Source: Alitibacter langaaensis DSM 22999 (GTDB lineage: Bacteria > Pseudomonadota > Gammaproteobacteria > Enterobacterales > Pasteurellaceae). From it: 64,000 nt of DNA. Below the pieces are notes generated by a model. That model searched no databases. It saw only the letters and a program-made list of their open reading frames with translations, and was not told the DNA's origin. The position numbers and the translations under genes were made by a program. The stretch spans positions 1 through 64,000 of the forward strand of contig NZ_QENU01000005.1 in assembly GCF_003096995.1 (NCBI RefSeq), read 5' to 3'. Shown here piece after piece: positions 9,365 through 18,675 of this stretch. Positions within the stretch are counted from its first letter, which is position 1; the number at the start of each line of letters is the position of its first letter.

Positions 9365-10387
9365 ATGACAAAACCAGTTGTACTCAGCGGCGTTCAGCCA
9401 AGTGGCGAACTTACTATCGGCAATTACCTTGGCGCATTACGCCAATGGGTGAAAATGCAAGATGATTATGAATGCCTTTTCTGTATTGTGGATTTACACG
9501 CGATTACCGTTCGCCAAGATCCTGAAAAATTGCGCAAAGCCTCATTGGATGTGTTGGCGCTTTATCTAGCTTGCGGCATTGACCCCGAAAAAAGCACGAT
9601 TTTCATTCAATCTCATGTGCCTGAACATACCCAATTGGCGTGGGTGTTAAATTGTTATACCTATTTCGGCGAAATGAGCCGCATGACCCAATTTAAAGAT
9701 AAATCCGCCAAACACGCAGATAATATCAATGTGGGGCTATTCACTTATCCTGTATTAATGGCAGCTGATATTTTGTTATATCAAGCGCATCAAGTGCCGG
9801 TGGGCGAAGATCAGCGTCAGCACTTAGAAATCACACGAGATATTGCGCAGCGTTTTAACGCGCTTTATGGCACGGAAGACGGCAAACAGAATCCGTTCAT
9901 CATTCCTGAAGCCTTTATTCCAAAGGCGGGCGCGCGAATTATGGCATTGCAAGAGCCAACTAAAAAAATGTCGAAATCTGATGATAACCGCAACAATGTG
10001 ATTACCTTATTAGAAGATCCGAAATCGGTAGAGAAAAAAATTAAGCGTGCAATGACGGACGGCGAAGAACCGCCGCGCGTGATTTACGATGTGAAAAACA
10101 AAGCGGGCGTGTCGAACTTGTTAGAAATGCTCTCCGTGATGAGTGAGAAAACCATTCCTGAATTGGAAAAAGAGTTTGAAGGCAAAATGTATGGCCATTT
10201 GAAAGGGGCGGTGGCAGAAGAAACTGTGAAAATGTTGACCGCACTTCAAGAGCGTTTTCATCATTATCGCAATGACGAAGTCTTGCTTAACCGTATTGCT
10301 GCAGAAGGAGCGAAAAAAGCCCGCGCGCGTGCAAGCCAAACCTTGAAAGCCGTTTATGACGCGGTTGGCTTTGTCAGTCCACAATAA
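9365..10387 (+). CDS. trpS: Tryptophanyl-tRNA synthetase
   Basis: Class I aminoacyl-tRNA synthetase that charges tRNA-Trp in the cytosol. 340 residues. The HIGH-type motif appears as TIGN at about residues 17-20 after [10 protein letters not shown], and KMSKS at about 200-204. Tryptophan-pocket stretches such as [12 protein letters not shown] and the GEDQRQH segment are intact. It closes the rpe-gph-trpS group, separated from gph by 125 nt and followed by a terminator. Confidence 0.97.
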   Translation: MTKPVVLSGVQPSGELTIGNYLGALRQWVKMQDDYECLFCIVDLHAITVRQDPEKLRKASLDVLALYLACGIDPEKSTIFIQSHVPEHTQLAWVLNCYTYFGEMSRMTQFKDKSAKHADNINVGLFTYPVLMAADILLYQAHQVPVGEDQRQHLEITRDIAQRFNALYGTEDGKQNPFIIPEAFIPKAGARIMALQEPTKKMSKSDDNRNNVITLLEDPKSVEKKIKRAMTDGEEPPRVIYDVKNKAGVSNLLEMLSVMSEKTIPELEKEFEGKMYGHLKGAVAEETVKMLTALQERFHHYRNDEVLLNRIAAEGAKKARARASQTLKAVYDAVGFVSPQ

Positions 10388-10401
10388 ATTTAAGCGCAAA
10401 G

Positions 10402-10439
10402 AAAAATCTCGTTGAGTGTAAATTTAGCGAGATTTTTTT
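10402..10439 (+). terminator. trpS terminator
   Basis: Ten-bp stem AAAAATCTCG (10402-10411) with 10428-10437, a 16-nt loop, and a T run to 10439. Confidence 0.75.
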
Positions 10440-10467
10440 ATTGCTTTGATTTTGTGTAACAAAAAAT

Positions 10468-10490
10468 AAGGACAGATATTATCTGCCCTT
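10468..10490 (-). terminator. Reverse-strand terminator beyond rimO
   Basis: Near-palindrome with CAGATA/TATCTG inner arms and AAGG/CCTT outer arms with one mismatch. Read on the reverse strand it is followed by ATTTTTTGTT, so it can end rimO transcription about 155 nt after the rimO stop. Confidence 0.65.
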
Positions 10491-10643
10491 ATAAATATAC
10501 GCTAACTCAGCGATGATGCTTTTGTTTTTAGTGATTTTCTTTGCTGCATTTTTCTTCAGCGCAGTTTATTGCTTTTACAAACCTTCACTAACTCAGCACT
10601 CAATCTTTGGTATTTCTTGTTGTTCGGCTATTAATAACCCTAA
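10491..10643. other. Intergenic strip with small open frames on both strands
   Basis: Lies between the rimO stop and its terminator. On the forward strand a 44-codon frame (10513-10647) encodes a very hydrophobic peptide (MMLLFLVIFFAAFFFSAVY start) but has no ribosome site and runs antisense into the rimO end. On the reverse strand an open stretch without a start codon ends in SIIAELAYIYKGR, and the 9-mer TAACTCAGC occurs twice (about 10503 and 10592). I cannot name either; a decayed small gene or a 3' UTR is equally possible. Confidence 0.25.
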
Positions 10644-11975
10644 TTAACAAGTGCCCCATAAATCGTATTCATCCGCATGAGTAATGCTAACTTCTAAAAT
10701 ATCGCCAATTTTGACCGCACTTTGAGTGAGATTTTCGACATAAACCACGCCGTCAATTTCTGGCGCATCTGCCATAGAACGACCGATGATGCCTTCGTCA
10801 TCAATTTCATCGACAATCACTTTTAATGTTTTGCCAACTTTTTGTTGCAGACGTTGAGCTGAAATCTGTTGTTGCAGTTCCATAAAGCGTTGGAAGCGTT
10901 CTTCTTTCACCTCTTCTGGCACTTGATCTGCCATATCAGTGGCTTTCGCCCCTTCGACTGGGCTGAATTTAAAGCAGCCCACACGATCAAGTTGCGCCTC
11001 TTGTAGAAAATCTAATAACGCTTGGAAATCTTCTTCGGTTTCCCCTGGAAAGCCCACAATAAAGGTGGAACGCAAAGTGAGCTCTGGGCAGATTTCGCGC
11101 CATTTTTTAATGCGCTCTAATACACGATCTACTGAACCAGGGCGTTTCATTGCTTTCAATATTTTCGGGCTGGCGTGCTGCAACGGAATATCTAAATAAG
11201 GCAAAATTTTACCCGCTGCCATCAGTGGAATCAGTTCATCCACGTGTGGATAAGGATAAACATAATGCAAACGCACCCAAACGCCTAATGTTCCTAACAT
11301 TTGGCAGAGTGTGATTAAATTATTTTTAATCGGCATACCGTTCCAAAAAACGGTTTTGTTTTGTGTTTCTTTGCTTTGATCAAGGGCATACGCCGAAGTA
11401 TCTTGCGATACCACCAAAAGTTCTTTCACCCCTGAATCAACAAGGCGTTTGGCTTCGTCTAAAATTTGGGTAATTGGACGGCTGTCTAAATCGCCACGCA
11501 ATGAAGGAATGATACAGAAAGTGCAACGATGATCACAGCCTTCAGAAATTTTCAAATAAGCATAATGTTTTGGCGTGAGCTTCACCCCTTGCGCAGGTAC
11601 AAGGCTTGTGTAGGGATTGTGTTCTGGGCGCGGCACATATTTATGCACGTGCGCCATCACCGCTTCATAGCTATGCGGGCCCGTAATTTCCAAGACTTTA
11701 GGATGCACTTCGCGAATTTGATCTTCTTTTGCCCCCAAACAGCCCGTTACCAAAACTTTCCCATTCGCTTCTAATGCTTCGCCAATGGCTTCAAGAGATT
11801 CTTGCACCGCGGAATCAATAAAGCCGCAAGTGTTGACGATCACCAGATCTGCATTTTCATAGGTTGGGATAATATTGTAGCCATCGGTACGTAACTCAGT
11901 GAGAATGCGCTCTGAATCGACTAAATTTTTAGGACAGCCAAGGCTAACAAAGCCAATGTTCGGGGTTTTAGACAT
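10644..11975 (-). CDS. rimO: Ribosomal protein S12 methylthiotransferase
   Basis: Radical-SAM enzyme that adds a methylthio group to an aspartate of ribosomal protein S12. Domains in order: N-terminal UPF0004 domain with [12 protein letters not shown] (about residues 11-22), radical-SAM domain with the CxxxCxxC cluster motif in CDHRCTFC (about 147-154), and a C-terminal TRAM domain. 443 residues, typical for RimO; the SLGCPKN motif distinguishes it from MiaB. Transcribed alone, with a long 3' region to its terminator. Confidence 0.96.
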   Translation of the reverse strand: MSKTPNIGFVSLGCPKNLVDSERILTELRTDGYNIIPTYENADLVIVNTCGFIDSAVQESLEAIGEALEANGKVLVTGCLGAKEDQIREVHPKVLEITGPHSYEAVMAHVHKYVPRPEHNPYTSLVPAQGVKLTPKHYAYLKISEGCDHRCTFCIIPSLRGDLDSRPITQILDEAKRLVDSGVKELLVVSQDTSAYALDQSKETQNKTVFWNGMPIKNNLITLCQMLGTLGVWVRLHYVYPYPHVDELIPLMAAGKILPYLDIPLQHASPKILKAMKRPGSVDRVLERIKKWREICPELTLRSTFIVGFPGETEEDFQALLDFLQEAQLDRVGCFKFSPVEGAKATDMADQVPEEVKEERFQRFMELQQQISAQRLQQKVGKTLKVIVDEIDDEGIIGRSMADAPEIDGVVYVENLTQSAVKIGDILEVSITHADEYDLWGTC

Positions 11976-12281
11976 AAATCAAATATTTCCAGTAATAAGG
12001 TTATTTCGGGAGCGTATTCTACCGAACTATCACGCAAATTGCGACATCTTCTCTGCCACGGTTTTGTAAAACTAATGTCATTACTAGGCATAATTTGCTA
12101 ACAACATCGTGGGAATGGCGTTAAGGGGGGAGAAAATCGTGCGGTTTTCTATGAAATGTGATGAGAGCGTGGCGTTTGACAAGCTTTAATGCATCATTTC
12201 ACTATGAGCGTTAAAATAGATAAAAAAATCACCGCACTTTAGGGGTTAAAGTGCGGTGAAAATTTGTAAAGTTTTTAACGA
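11976..12281. other. 306-nt intergenic region between rimO and slyD
   Basis: Contains the rimO upstream region and, at 12229-12259, the slyD terminator. A G-run (GGGGGG at about 12125-12130) is followed by an imperfect AGAAAATCG/CGGTTTTCT inverted repeat. I see no open frame with a ribosome site and no tRNA-like fold. Confidence 0.5.
12229..12259 (-). terminator. slyD terminator built from two opposed USS
   Basis: Complement of AAGTGCGGT (within 12229-12240) pairs perfectly over 12 bp with a direct copy (12248-12259) across a 7-nt loop. On the reverse strand the stem is followed by ATTTTTTTAT, a good terminator for slyD. Confidence 0.85.
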
Positions 12282-12917
12282 TTAGTGTCCGCCACAGCCA
12301 CAACCGCCGTGTTCATGACCTTCTTTTTTGCCATGACCACCGCAGCAGCCTTCGCCGTGATGATGGTGGTGATCGTGGTCATGATGATGACCGCCACAAC
12401 CGCAACCACCGTGACCATGATCGTGATCGCTGCATCCACAGCCACCGTGAGCGTCAGAATGAATATGACCATGAGCGATTTCTTCTGCGGTTGCTTCGCG
12501 TGTTGCCACCACTTCAACGGTGAAAAGAAGTGTTTGACCCGCTAACATATGGTTGCCGTCAACCACTACTTCATCGCCTGCCACTTCAGTGATCACAACT
12601 GGCAATGGACCCATGTCTGTATCTGCGATAAAACGCATACCAACTTCTAATTCATCAACGCCCATAAACACGTCTTTGGGCACACGTTGAACCATATTTT
12701 CATTGTATTCGCCGTAACCGTCTTCAGGTTTTACATGCACTTCAAATTTGTCGCCTACGGCTTTGCCTTCTAAGGCATTTTCTAAACCTTGGACTAAGTT
12801 ATGATGACCTTGTAAATATTCTAAGGGTTGGTTTGCTGGCGCTTCATCAACTAATACACCATCTTCAGTACGAACTTGATAAGCAATGCTTACCACAACG
12901 TCTTTTGCTACTTTCAT
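12282..12917 (-). CDS. slyD: FKBP-type peptidyl-prolyl isomerase / metallochaperone SlyD
   Basis: Cytosolic prolyl isomerase and chaperone, 211 residues. The N-terminal FKBP domain (GVLVDEAPANQPLEYLQGHHNLVQ region) holds the insert-in-flap chaperone domain at about residues 75-125. The C-terminal 60 residues are a His/Cys/Gly tail (GGCGCGGHHHDHDHHHHHG) that in E. coli SlyD binds nickel and zinc and helps hydrogenase maturation. The tail here is rich in CGC-type pairs and ends GCGCGGH. Start has an AAAGGAAAA ribosome site. Expressed alone and ended by the USS-pair terminator. Confidence 0.95.
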   Translation of the reverse strand: MKVAKDVVVSIAYQVRTEDGVLVDEAPANQPLEYLQGHHNLVQGLENALEGKAVGDKFEVHVKPEDGYGEYNENMVQRVPKDVFMGVDELEVGMRFIADTDMGPLPVVITEVAGDEVVVDGNHMLAGQTLLFTVEVVATREATAEEIAHGHIHSDAHGGCGCSDHDHGHGGCGCGGHHHDHDHHHHHGEGCCGGHGKKEGHEHGGCGCGGH

Positions 12918-13020
12918 TTGTTTTCCTTTGTTGTTGAATTCGGTTATTAAATTCAGTGGTTAAATCCAGTAAAAATCGGCGGTATTGTATAGGATTTATA
13001 CCAAACTGTCATTATAGTTA

Positions 13021-13722
13021 TTACTGCAACAATTCAATTGTCGCATTGACATTCATTTTTAAGTGGGTGTTTCCACTTTCCAACTGCACTGGCTCTGCAG
13101 ATTTCGCGGATGACAACATTGCGCGTGATTCCAGCATATAATTTCCATATGTCGCTGGGCTATTTCCATAGGGCGGCAAATCCAAGTTGACAATTCGATA
13201 GCCTTTCGCCTTAAGTGCATTGGCGGTTAGCTCGGCTTTTTGGCTGAATTTTGCTAGTGCTGCTTGCGTCATTTCATCTTCCATTTTGGCTTGCGCAGCA
13301 GAAGAGAGTTTCGCTTGAATGTAATCAATCGAAAAGGTATTGGAAATCTCATCAATTAACTGAGATAGCGCAAAAAAGTCTTGGCTTTCTAATACCAAAT
13401 CTGCACGCTCTAACCAACCATTTTTAACACCTTTTTCATTATAACGAGCTGAAGTATGGCGATTATTTTGCTGAATTTTGACCGCACTTTGCCCTTTTAT
13501 TTTGCTGAGCGCCTGATTCAGTTTTTCTGACACTTTACTGTGTAGCGCCTTTAAATCCGAGCCTTCTTCTTGCACAAATAAGCGAACTTGCAGAATATCC
13601 ATCGGCACTTCTTTTTCCACTTCAACAGAAAAGCTCACTCGAGGGAGTTTAGCCTGTTCGTTGTCGTCCTGTGCGGAGGCGAAAGTCGGTAATGCCAATA
13701 AAACAAAAAGTAATTTTTTCAT
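13021..13722 (-). CDS. Periplasmic SIMPL-domain protein (DUF541, YggE-like)
   Basis: 233 residues with a clear Sec signal peptide (MKKLLFVLLALPTFASA, cleavage before QDD). The remainder matches the SIMPL/DUF541 family: the repeated KLNQALSKIKG-type N-terminal half and the AQAAL-like stretch AKMEDEMTQAALAKFSQKAELTANALK near residue 145. Family members such as E. coli YggE are linked to oxidative-stress resistance, but a biochemical activity is not established. Its start is 18 nt after the dgkA stop, so the two may be cotranscribed. Confidence 0.8.
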   Translation of the reverse strand: MKKLLFVLLALPTFASAQDDNEQAKLPRVSFSVEVEKEVPMDILQVRLFVQEEGSDLKALHSKVSEKLNQALSKIKGQSAVKIQQNNRHTSARYNEKGVKNGWLERADLVLESQDFFALSQLIDEISNTFSIDYIQAKLSSAAQAKMEDEMTQAALAKFSQKAELTANALKAKGYRIVNLDLPPYGNSPATYGNYMLESRAMLSSAKSAEPVQLESGNTHLKMNVNATIELLQ

Positions 13723-13739
13723 AGTTTTCCCTTAAATGA

Positions 13740-14099
13740 CTAGAAAAATAAAATGGCGCCCCAAACGATGACAAAATTCACTAAGGCAACAAACACGGCG
13801 GCGGAGCCTTGGTCTTTGGCGCGGCCTGACAGTTCGTGGCGTTCCGTGCCAATGCGGTCAATGGCGCATTCCACGGCGCTGTTGAGTAATTCCGCAATTA
13901 ATATAATCAGATAGGCAGCGAGCATTAATGCCAGCTCAATTTTGTCTTGTGCTAAGAAAAACGCAAGGGGCACCACGATGATGCCGCCAAGCAATTCGTG
14001 GCGAAATGCGGCTTCATTTTTAATGGCGCTGCGCAAGCCTTGCAGTGAATATTTGGTTGAATTAATTAAATGCGTTAAGCCTGTGGTTTTGTATTCCAT
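13740..14099 (-). CDS. dgkA: Diacylglycerol kinase
   Basis: Small inner-membrane kinase that recycles diacylglycerol to phosphatidic acid. The frame is open further upstream, but the start at 14099 has an AGGGAAT site and gives MEYKTTGLTHL, matching the family; product 119 residues. Three transmembrane helices follow an amphipathic N-terminus. The active-site stretch EAAFRHE and the signature ELLNSAVECAIDRI are intact. It lies between relA and the SIMPL gene on the same strand. Confidence 0.94.
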   Translation of the reverse strand: MEYKTTGLTHLINSTKYSLQGLRSAIKNEAAFRHELLGGIIVVPLAFFLAQDKIELALMLAAYLIILIAELLNSAVECAIDRIGTERHELSGRAKDQGSAAVFVALVNFVIVWGAILFF

Positions 14100-14164
14100 A
14101 GAATTCCCTAATATTGCGCCGCACATTGGCACTAGGCAAAAGTGCGGTCGATTTTTTGATAATT

Positions 14165-16384
14165 TTATAAACGTTTTACATCAATGACATCTTCTAACGA
14201 AGACAAACGCGTTAAGATTTTACTCAACATATCCACGTTATTTAGCTCAATTTCCAAATCTAGCGTAGCCAACTGGCGTTTGTTGTCTAAACGGCTGACA
14301 ACACCCGTTACACTGATTTTTTCATTGGCAAGTACGGTGGTAATATCACGCAATAAACCATTGCGGTCGCTGGCGAGCACACGAATCGTTACATGATATG
14401 AACCGTGCTGATCTTGTTCGCCCCAACTGGCTTCAACCACACGTTCGGGGTGATCAGCCGCCAGATCTGCAAGCTGTTCGCAATCGACACGGTGGATTGA
14501 AATACCGCGCCCTTGAGTTACATAGCCTGCGATTTTATCACCAGGCAATGGCTGACAGCAACGTGCCATACTATGCATCAGATTAGCCACGCCTTCAACC
14601 ACCACATAGCCTTGTTTTTCCACTTTTTGTTGGGCATAAATGGCGCTTTTTTGGGTGACGTGACGTAACACTTCTTCATCGGCTTCTTGCGCCGTTGGTT
14701 TTAACAATTTGCTTTGCAAGAAGTTGGCGAGTTGATTGAGTTTAATATCGCCGCTGCCAATGCCATTATAGAGATCGTCAACTTGTTTGAGATTATATCG
14801 TGGCAAGGCGATTGGTTCGATTTGTTTTAAGGTTAAACCAAGGCGATTGAGCTCAGCATCAAGTTGTTCTTTACCCAATGGGATATTTTTATCGCGATCC
14901 AGTTTTTTGAAAAATGCAGCAATTTTTGACCGCGCTTTTTGCGTATGGGTGAAGCCTAAATTCGGGTTCAGCCAGTCACGGCTTGGGTTTGGGTTCTTTT
15001 GGGTAATGATTTCTAGCTGATCGCCCATTTGCAGCTGATAAGTAAAAGGCACAATCCGATCTGCCACTTTGGCGCCAATGCAGCGATGCCCCACATCACT
15101 ATGAATGGCGTAGGCAAAATCCAATGGCGTTGAGCCTGTTGGCAAATCCACCACTTCGCCTTTTGGCGTGAACACATACACGCGGTCATCAAACACTTGG
15201 CTGCGCATTTCGTCCACCACTTCACTGCTGCTTGCCATATCATCTTGCCACGCTAATAGTTTACGCAGCCAAGAGATTTTTTCTTCATAAGCCGACATTG
15301 CGCCTGTGGTGCCTTCTTTGTATTTCCAGTGGGCGGCAACGCCAAGTTCGGCATCATCATGCATTTTTTGTGTGCGGATTTGTACTTCAATGGGCTTATC
15401 GCCTTTGCCTAAAACCACCGTGTGAATGGATTGATAGCCGTTCGGTTTCGGATTGGCAATATAATCATCAAATTCTTTCGGCAAATGTTGATAATGGGTG
15501 TGGATAATGCCTAGCGCGGTGTAACAATCTTGCAAATTAGGCACGAGCACACGCACGGCTCGCACGTCATATAAACCGCTGAAATCCAAATGCTTTTTCT
15601 GCATTTTTCGCCAAATGCTATAAATATGTTTCGGACGACCATAGATATTGGCATTGGTGATGCTTTCGCTTAATAAACCTGAAAGTTCGCTAACAAAATT
15701 TTGGATATATTGCTCACGGTCGAGGCGGCGTTCTTGCAATAATTTTGCGATTTTAAAGTATTCTTGTGGCTGCAGATTGCGGAAACAATAATCTTCTAGT
15801 TCCCATTTTAGCTGCCCAATACCCAAACGATTGGCTAATGGCGCATAAATATTTGAACATTCTTGCGCGGCTGAGATTTTCTCATTGTTAGAATAGCGTT
15901 TATCCGCATCACGCAAATAGGTAATGCGTTCGGCAAGTTTGATGATCATACAGCGGAAATCGTCCACCATTGCCAGCAACATACGGCGAACATTGTCGAT
16001 TTGTACATCGCTAGATTGCAAAGCATTTAGCTGGCGGATATTGTTCATCACCGTCACGCCTTTGATAAGTTTGCTGATTTTCGCGCCGAAATCTTCTTTA
16101 ATTTGCTCCGTATTGACGATTTTGGCATTGACGATAGGGAATAACATAGCGGCTAATAAGGTATCGCCGTCCATATTCAGGCTATGCAGGATTTCCACCA
16201 TTTCTACACCATCTCGCAGATACCAGTGGCTGTTGAGAAACAGTTGCTGCGCTTTTTCTTGGGCATAATGCCAAGCGTGCACCAGCTTTTGCTCAACCTC
16301 TGGGGCTAAATTTAATGATGCACACCATTTAGTTACCGCAAAATCTTTAGGATTTAACAGGTGAGAACCGCGAACAGCAACCAT
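14165..16384 (-). CDS. relA: (p)ppGpp synthetase RelA
   Basis: Ribosome-associated stringent-response enzyme that makes (p)ppGpp when uncharged tRNA enters the A site. 739 residues. The hydrolase domain is inactive: where SpoT has the HD metal motif this protein has FPIVNAK. The synthetase domain has NPKPNGYQSIHT and EVQIRTQKMHDDAE, the acidic form typical of monofunctional RelA. TGS domain (VYVFTPKGEV), the Cys-containing zinc-finger region (ARCCQPLPGD) and a C-terminal ACT domain follow. Start is 10 nt after the rlmD stop, with its ribosome site in that gap, so the two are coupled as in E. coli. Confidence 0.97.
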   Translation of the reverse strand: MVAVRGSHLLNPKDFAVTKWCASLNLAPEVEQKLVHAWHYAQEKAQQLFLNSHWYLRDGVEMVEILHSLNMDGDTLLAAMLFPIVNAKIVNTEQIKEDFGAKISKLIKGVTVMNNIRQLNALQSSDVQIDNVRRMLLAMVDDFRCMIIKLAERITYLRDADKRYSNNEKISAAQECSNIYAPLANRLGIGQLKWELEDYCFRNLQPQEYFKIAKLLQERRLDREQYIQNFVSELSGLLSESITNANIYGRPKHIYSIWRKMQKKHLDFSGLYDVRAVRVLVPNLQDCYTALGIIHTHYQHLPKEFDDYIANPKPNGYQSIHTVVLGKGDKPIEVQIRTQKMHDDAELGVAAHWKYKEGTTGAMSAYEEKISWLRKLLAWQDDMASSSEVVDEMRSQVFDDRVYVFTPKGEVVDLPTGSTPLDFAYAIHSDVGHRCIGAKVADRIVPFTYQLQMGDQLEIITQKNPNPSRDWLNPNLGFTHTQKARSKIAAFFKKLDRDKNIPLGKEQLDAELNRLGLTLKQIEPIALPRYNLKQVDDLYNGIGSGDIKLNQLANFLQSKLLKPTAQEADEEVLRHVTQKSAIYAQQKVEKQGYVVVEGVANLMHSMARCCQPLPGDKIAGYVTQGRGISIHRVDCEQLADLAADHPERVVEASWGEQDQHGSYHVTIRVLASDRNGLLRDITTVLANEKISVTGVVSRLDNKRQLATLDLEIELNNVDMLSKILTRLSSLEDVIDVKRL

Positions 16385-16393
16385 AATATTTCC

Positions 16394-17716
16394 TTATTTT
16401 TCCTTTTCAAACAATGAGATACTTTCTAAATGCCCAGTATTGGGAAACATATCGATCATCGCCACTTTTTTGAGTTTATAGCCCGCTTGTAACAGGCTTT
16501 GCGCATCTCGCACCAATGTTGCAGAGTTGCAAGACACATAAAGAATTTTCTCTGCCGCCAATTGCACTAAAGCGTCTAAGGCAAAGGCTGCCCCGCTGCG
16601 CGGCGGATCCAGTAAGATTTTATTAAATTTTTGCGTCGCCCAAGGTTGATCCGCAAAAGGTTTGTCTAAATCCGCCTGATAAAATTCGACATTGTGACAG
16701 CCATTTTGTTCAGCATTTTTGCGCGCTTTCTCGACCATCGCCGAAACGCCCTCAATACCCACCGCACTTTGCACATACTGGCTTAAAGGCAGGGTGAAAT
16801 TCCCCATTCCACAAAATAAATCTAACACAGAATCCGTGGATTCCAAGGCTAACCAATCTAGCGCAGTCGCCACCATTTCTTGATTTAATGGAGCATTAAC
16901 TTGAATAAAATCACGAATATCAAAATTCAGTTTTAGGTTTTGCAAGCGATAAAAGGGAGATTCGCCTTGTAAGATTTCGGTGCCAACGTCGTTTTGCACA
17001 AATAGATTTAGGGCGTATTTTTGCGCAAATTGTCGCAGCAAAGTGCGGTCAATTTCGGATAAATTTTGAGTAACGCGCAATAACATCGCTACACCGTTTT
17101 CCGCGGCAACCAATTCAATATGCCCCAGTGCTTTGGGCTGAGAAAATTGGGCGAAAAGTGCGGCCAATTTTGGCAATAAATTATTTAATTTTGGCTCAAT
17201 AACATCGCAATGTGTAATGGAGATGATATTTGAAGAACGCTTTTGGCGAAAGCCAATATCAAGGGTTTTCGATTTAGTATTAAATCCGATGCTAAGACGC
17301 GCACGGCGGCGATATTGCCATTGTTCGCCTGTTATCATTGGCATAAATTCAATATCGTTTTGAAGTTTTTGCAAGCGTTGAAACAGCGCGTTTTGTTTGG
17401 CTTCACGTTGCATTTCTATCGGAATATGCTGAGATTGGCAACCACCGCATCGCCCATAATGCTCACATTTCGGCAGTTGGCGTTGCGGGCTTGGGGTAAG
17501 AATTTTTTTAGCGACAGCCAAGCCATATTGGCGCTTTTCTTCGAGAATCTGTAACTGCACTTGTTCGGATGGCAACGCATTTTCTACAAACCACGTTTTA
17601 CCTTGAATTTTGGCAACACCTAGCCCTTGGTAATCAAGATCGACAATCTCTGCAACAACAGATTTTGTGGCGTGATGGGATTTGGGTGGTTTTTGTTGAG
17701 TATAGAATAATGCCAT
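16394..17716 (-). CDS. rlmD: 23S rRNA m5U1939 methyltransferase RlmD
   Basis: SAM-dependent methyltransferase of 440 residues. An N-terminal TRAM domain is followed by the iron-sulfur cysteines in CEHYGRCGGCQ (about residues 84-94), then the SAM motif LDLFCGMGNF, the DPPRSGA motif and the catalytic cysteine region ILYVSCN. The Fe-S cysteines and gene order rlmD-relA favor RlmD (RumA) over RlmC or TrmA. Its ATG overlaps the recO stop as TAATG, so translation is probably coupled. Confidence 0.95.
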   Translation of the reverse strand: MALFYTQQKPPKSHHATKSVVAEIVDLDYQGLGVAKIQGKTWFVENALPSEQVQLQILEEKRQYGLAVAKKILTPSPQRQLPKCEHYGRCGGCQSQHIPIEMQREAKQNALFQRLQKLQNDIEFMPMITGEQWQYRRRARLSIGFNTKSKTLDIGFRQKRSSNIISITHCDVIEPKLNNLLPKLAALFAQFSQPKALGHIELVAAENGVAMLLRVTQNLSEIDRTLLRQFAQKYALNLFVQNDVGTEILQGESPFYRLQNLKLNFDIRDFIQVNAPLNQEMVATALDWLALESTDSVLDLFCGMGNFTLPLSQYVQSAVGIEGVSAMVEKARKNAEQNGCHNVEFYQADLDKPFADQPWATQKFNKILLDPPRSGAAFALDALVQLAAEKILYVSCNSATLVRDAQSLLQAGYKLKKVAMIDMFPNTGHLESISLFEKEK

Positions 17717-18429
17717 TATTTCAAATGTAATAGATTTTGAGTAAATAATTCTCGGCTTTTCAATGGCTTATTGCCTAAATAAGGTTTTAATGCAATGCGT
17801 GTGAACCGTTTTGCCGCTTGCAATACCGAGGGCTCTTGAAAATCTCGCGCCTCAAATGCCAATAAATCTTTGCCATAAAAGGTGAGGTTATCTTTAATCA
17901 AAGAGGCAATAAACCCTTTTTCTTCACGATAACGATAAGTCATTGTTTGATCAACGGGCTGTCCTGAACCTGCACAATGCATAAAATCCACGCCATAACC
18001 CAACGTTTGCAACAGTTGAAATTCAAATGTACGCAATGCGGGCTCGACTGAATTTTCAACGGCCAAACGCGTTAAACAATGCAAATAATCTTGAAATAAA
18101 GTAGCATTTGGCGTTTCGGGTTCAATCACTCGCATCAATAATTCGTTGACATAAAAACCACTAAATAATGCCGTTTGTTGCAACGGCAAAGCAATAGCGG
18201 CAGGCTCTGCTTTTGTTAAGGTTTTCAAACTGCCTTTGCCCGTCCAGCGCAATAATAGCGGCGTAAAAGGTTGCAGCACGCCTTTCCAAGCAGAACGTTT
18301 TGCCCGCGCACCTTTCGCAAGCACTGTCAACCGCCCTGTTTCTTCTGTGAACAGATCCACCAGCAGACTGGTTTCACTATACGCCTTGCGATGCAACACA
18401 AAACCACGCTGAAAACTTTCAATCGCCAC
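17716..18429 (-). CDS. recO: DNA repair and recombination mediator RecO
   Basis: 237-residue mediator that, with RecR, loads RecA on SSB-coated gaps. N-terminal OB-fold contains [25 protein letters not shown] and the basic [12 protein letters not shown] stretch; the C-terminal helical part ends near [10 protein letters not shown]. The start codon is GTG at 18429 with only a weak ribosome site, suggesting low expression. First gene of the reverse-strand recO-rlmD-relA series. A USS lies just upstream. Confidence 0.93.
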   Translation of the reverse strand: MAIESFQRGFVLHRKAYSETSLLVDLFTEETGRLTVLAKGARAKRSAWKGVLQPFTPLLLRWTGKGSLKTLTKAEPAAIALPLQQTALFSGFYVNELLMRVIEPETPNATLFQDYLHCLTRLAVENSVEPALRTFEFQLLQTLGYGVDFMHCAGSGQPVDQTMTYRYREEKGFIASLIKDNLTFYGKDLLAFEARDFQEPSVLQAAKRFTRIALKPYLGNKPLKSRELFTQNLLHLK

Positions 18430-18541
18430 GTTAGCTCAAGATCCCCTGTAAAAAGTCGACATATTCTATCAGAATTTTGACCGCACTTTTAGCACTATCT
18501 TAAATAAGATATAACCAAATTTTGGTACCCCAATAATTCTT

Positions 18542-18557
18542 TGTGAACTAGATCACA
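18542..18557 (+). promoter_or_regulatory. CRP-binding site upstream of tctC
   Basis: TGTGAACTAGATCACA matches the cAMP-CRP consensus TGTGA-N6-TCACA exactly. Centered at 18549.5, it lies about 58 bp before a start point expected from the TATAT box at 18596-18600, a class I spacing. This implies catabolite control of the tct-rbs locus. Confidence 0.85.
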
Positions 18558-18617
18558 GAATGGGAAAAAATGCGTTTTATTCCTTTTGATTTTCCTATAT
18601 GTTACGCAATAGACAAT

Positions 18618-18633
18618 ATCGAAACGTTTCGAT
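18618..18633. promoter_or_regulatory. LacI/RbsR-type operator
   Basis: Perfect 16-bp palindrome ATCGAAACGTTTCGAT with the central CG of LacI-family operators. The core CGAAACGTTTCG is the known RbsR-type operator of enteric bacteria. It lies between the promoter and tctC, where a bound repressor would block transcription. The RbsR homolog encoded at the end of the same gene row (23544-24545) is the obvious ligand. Confidence 0.85.
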
Positions 18634-18675
18634 GGCAACTTGTTAAACTTAGCGACAGAAACTATGAGGTGAAAA

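Noticed and set aside
12285-12545. Low-complexity frames opposite slyD
   Set aside because: Artifacts of the GC-rich His/Cys tail codons on the other strand.
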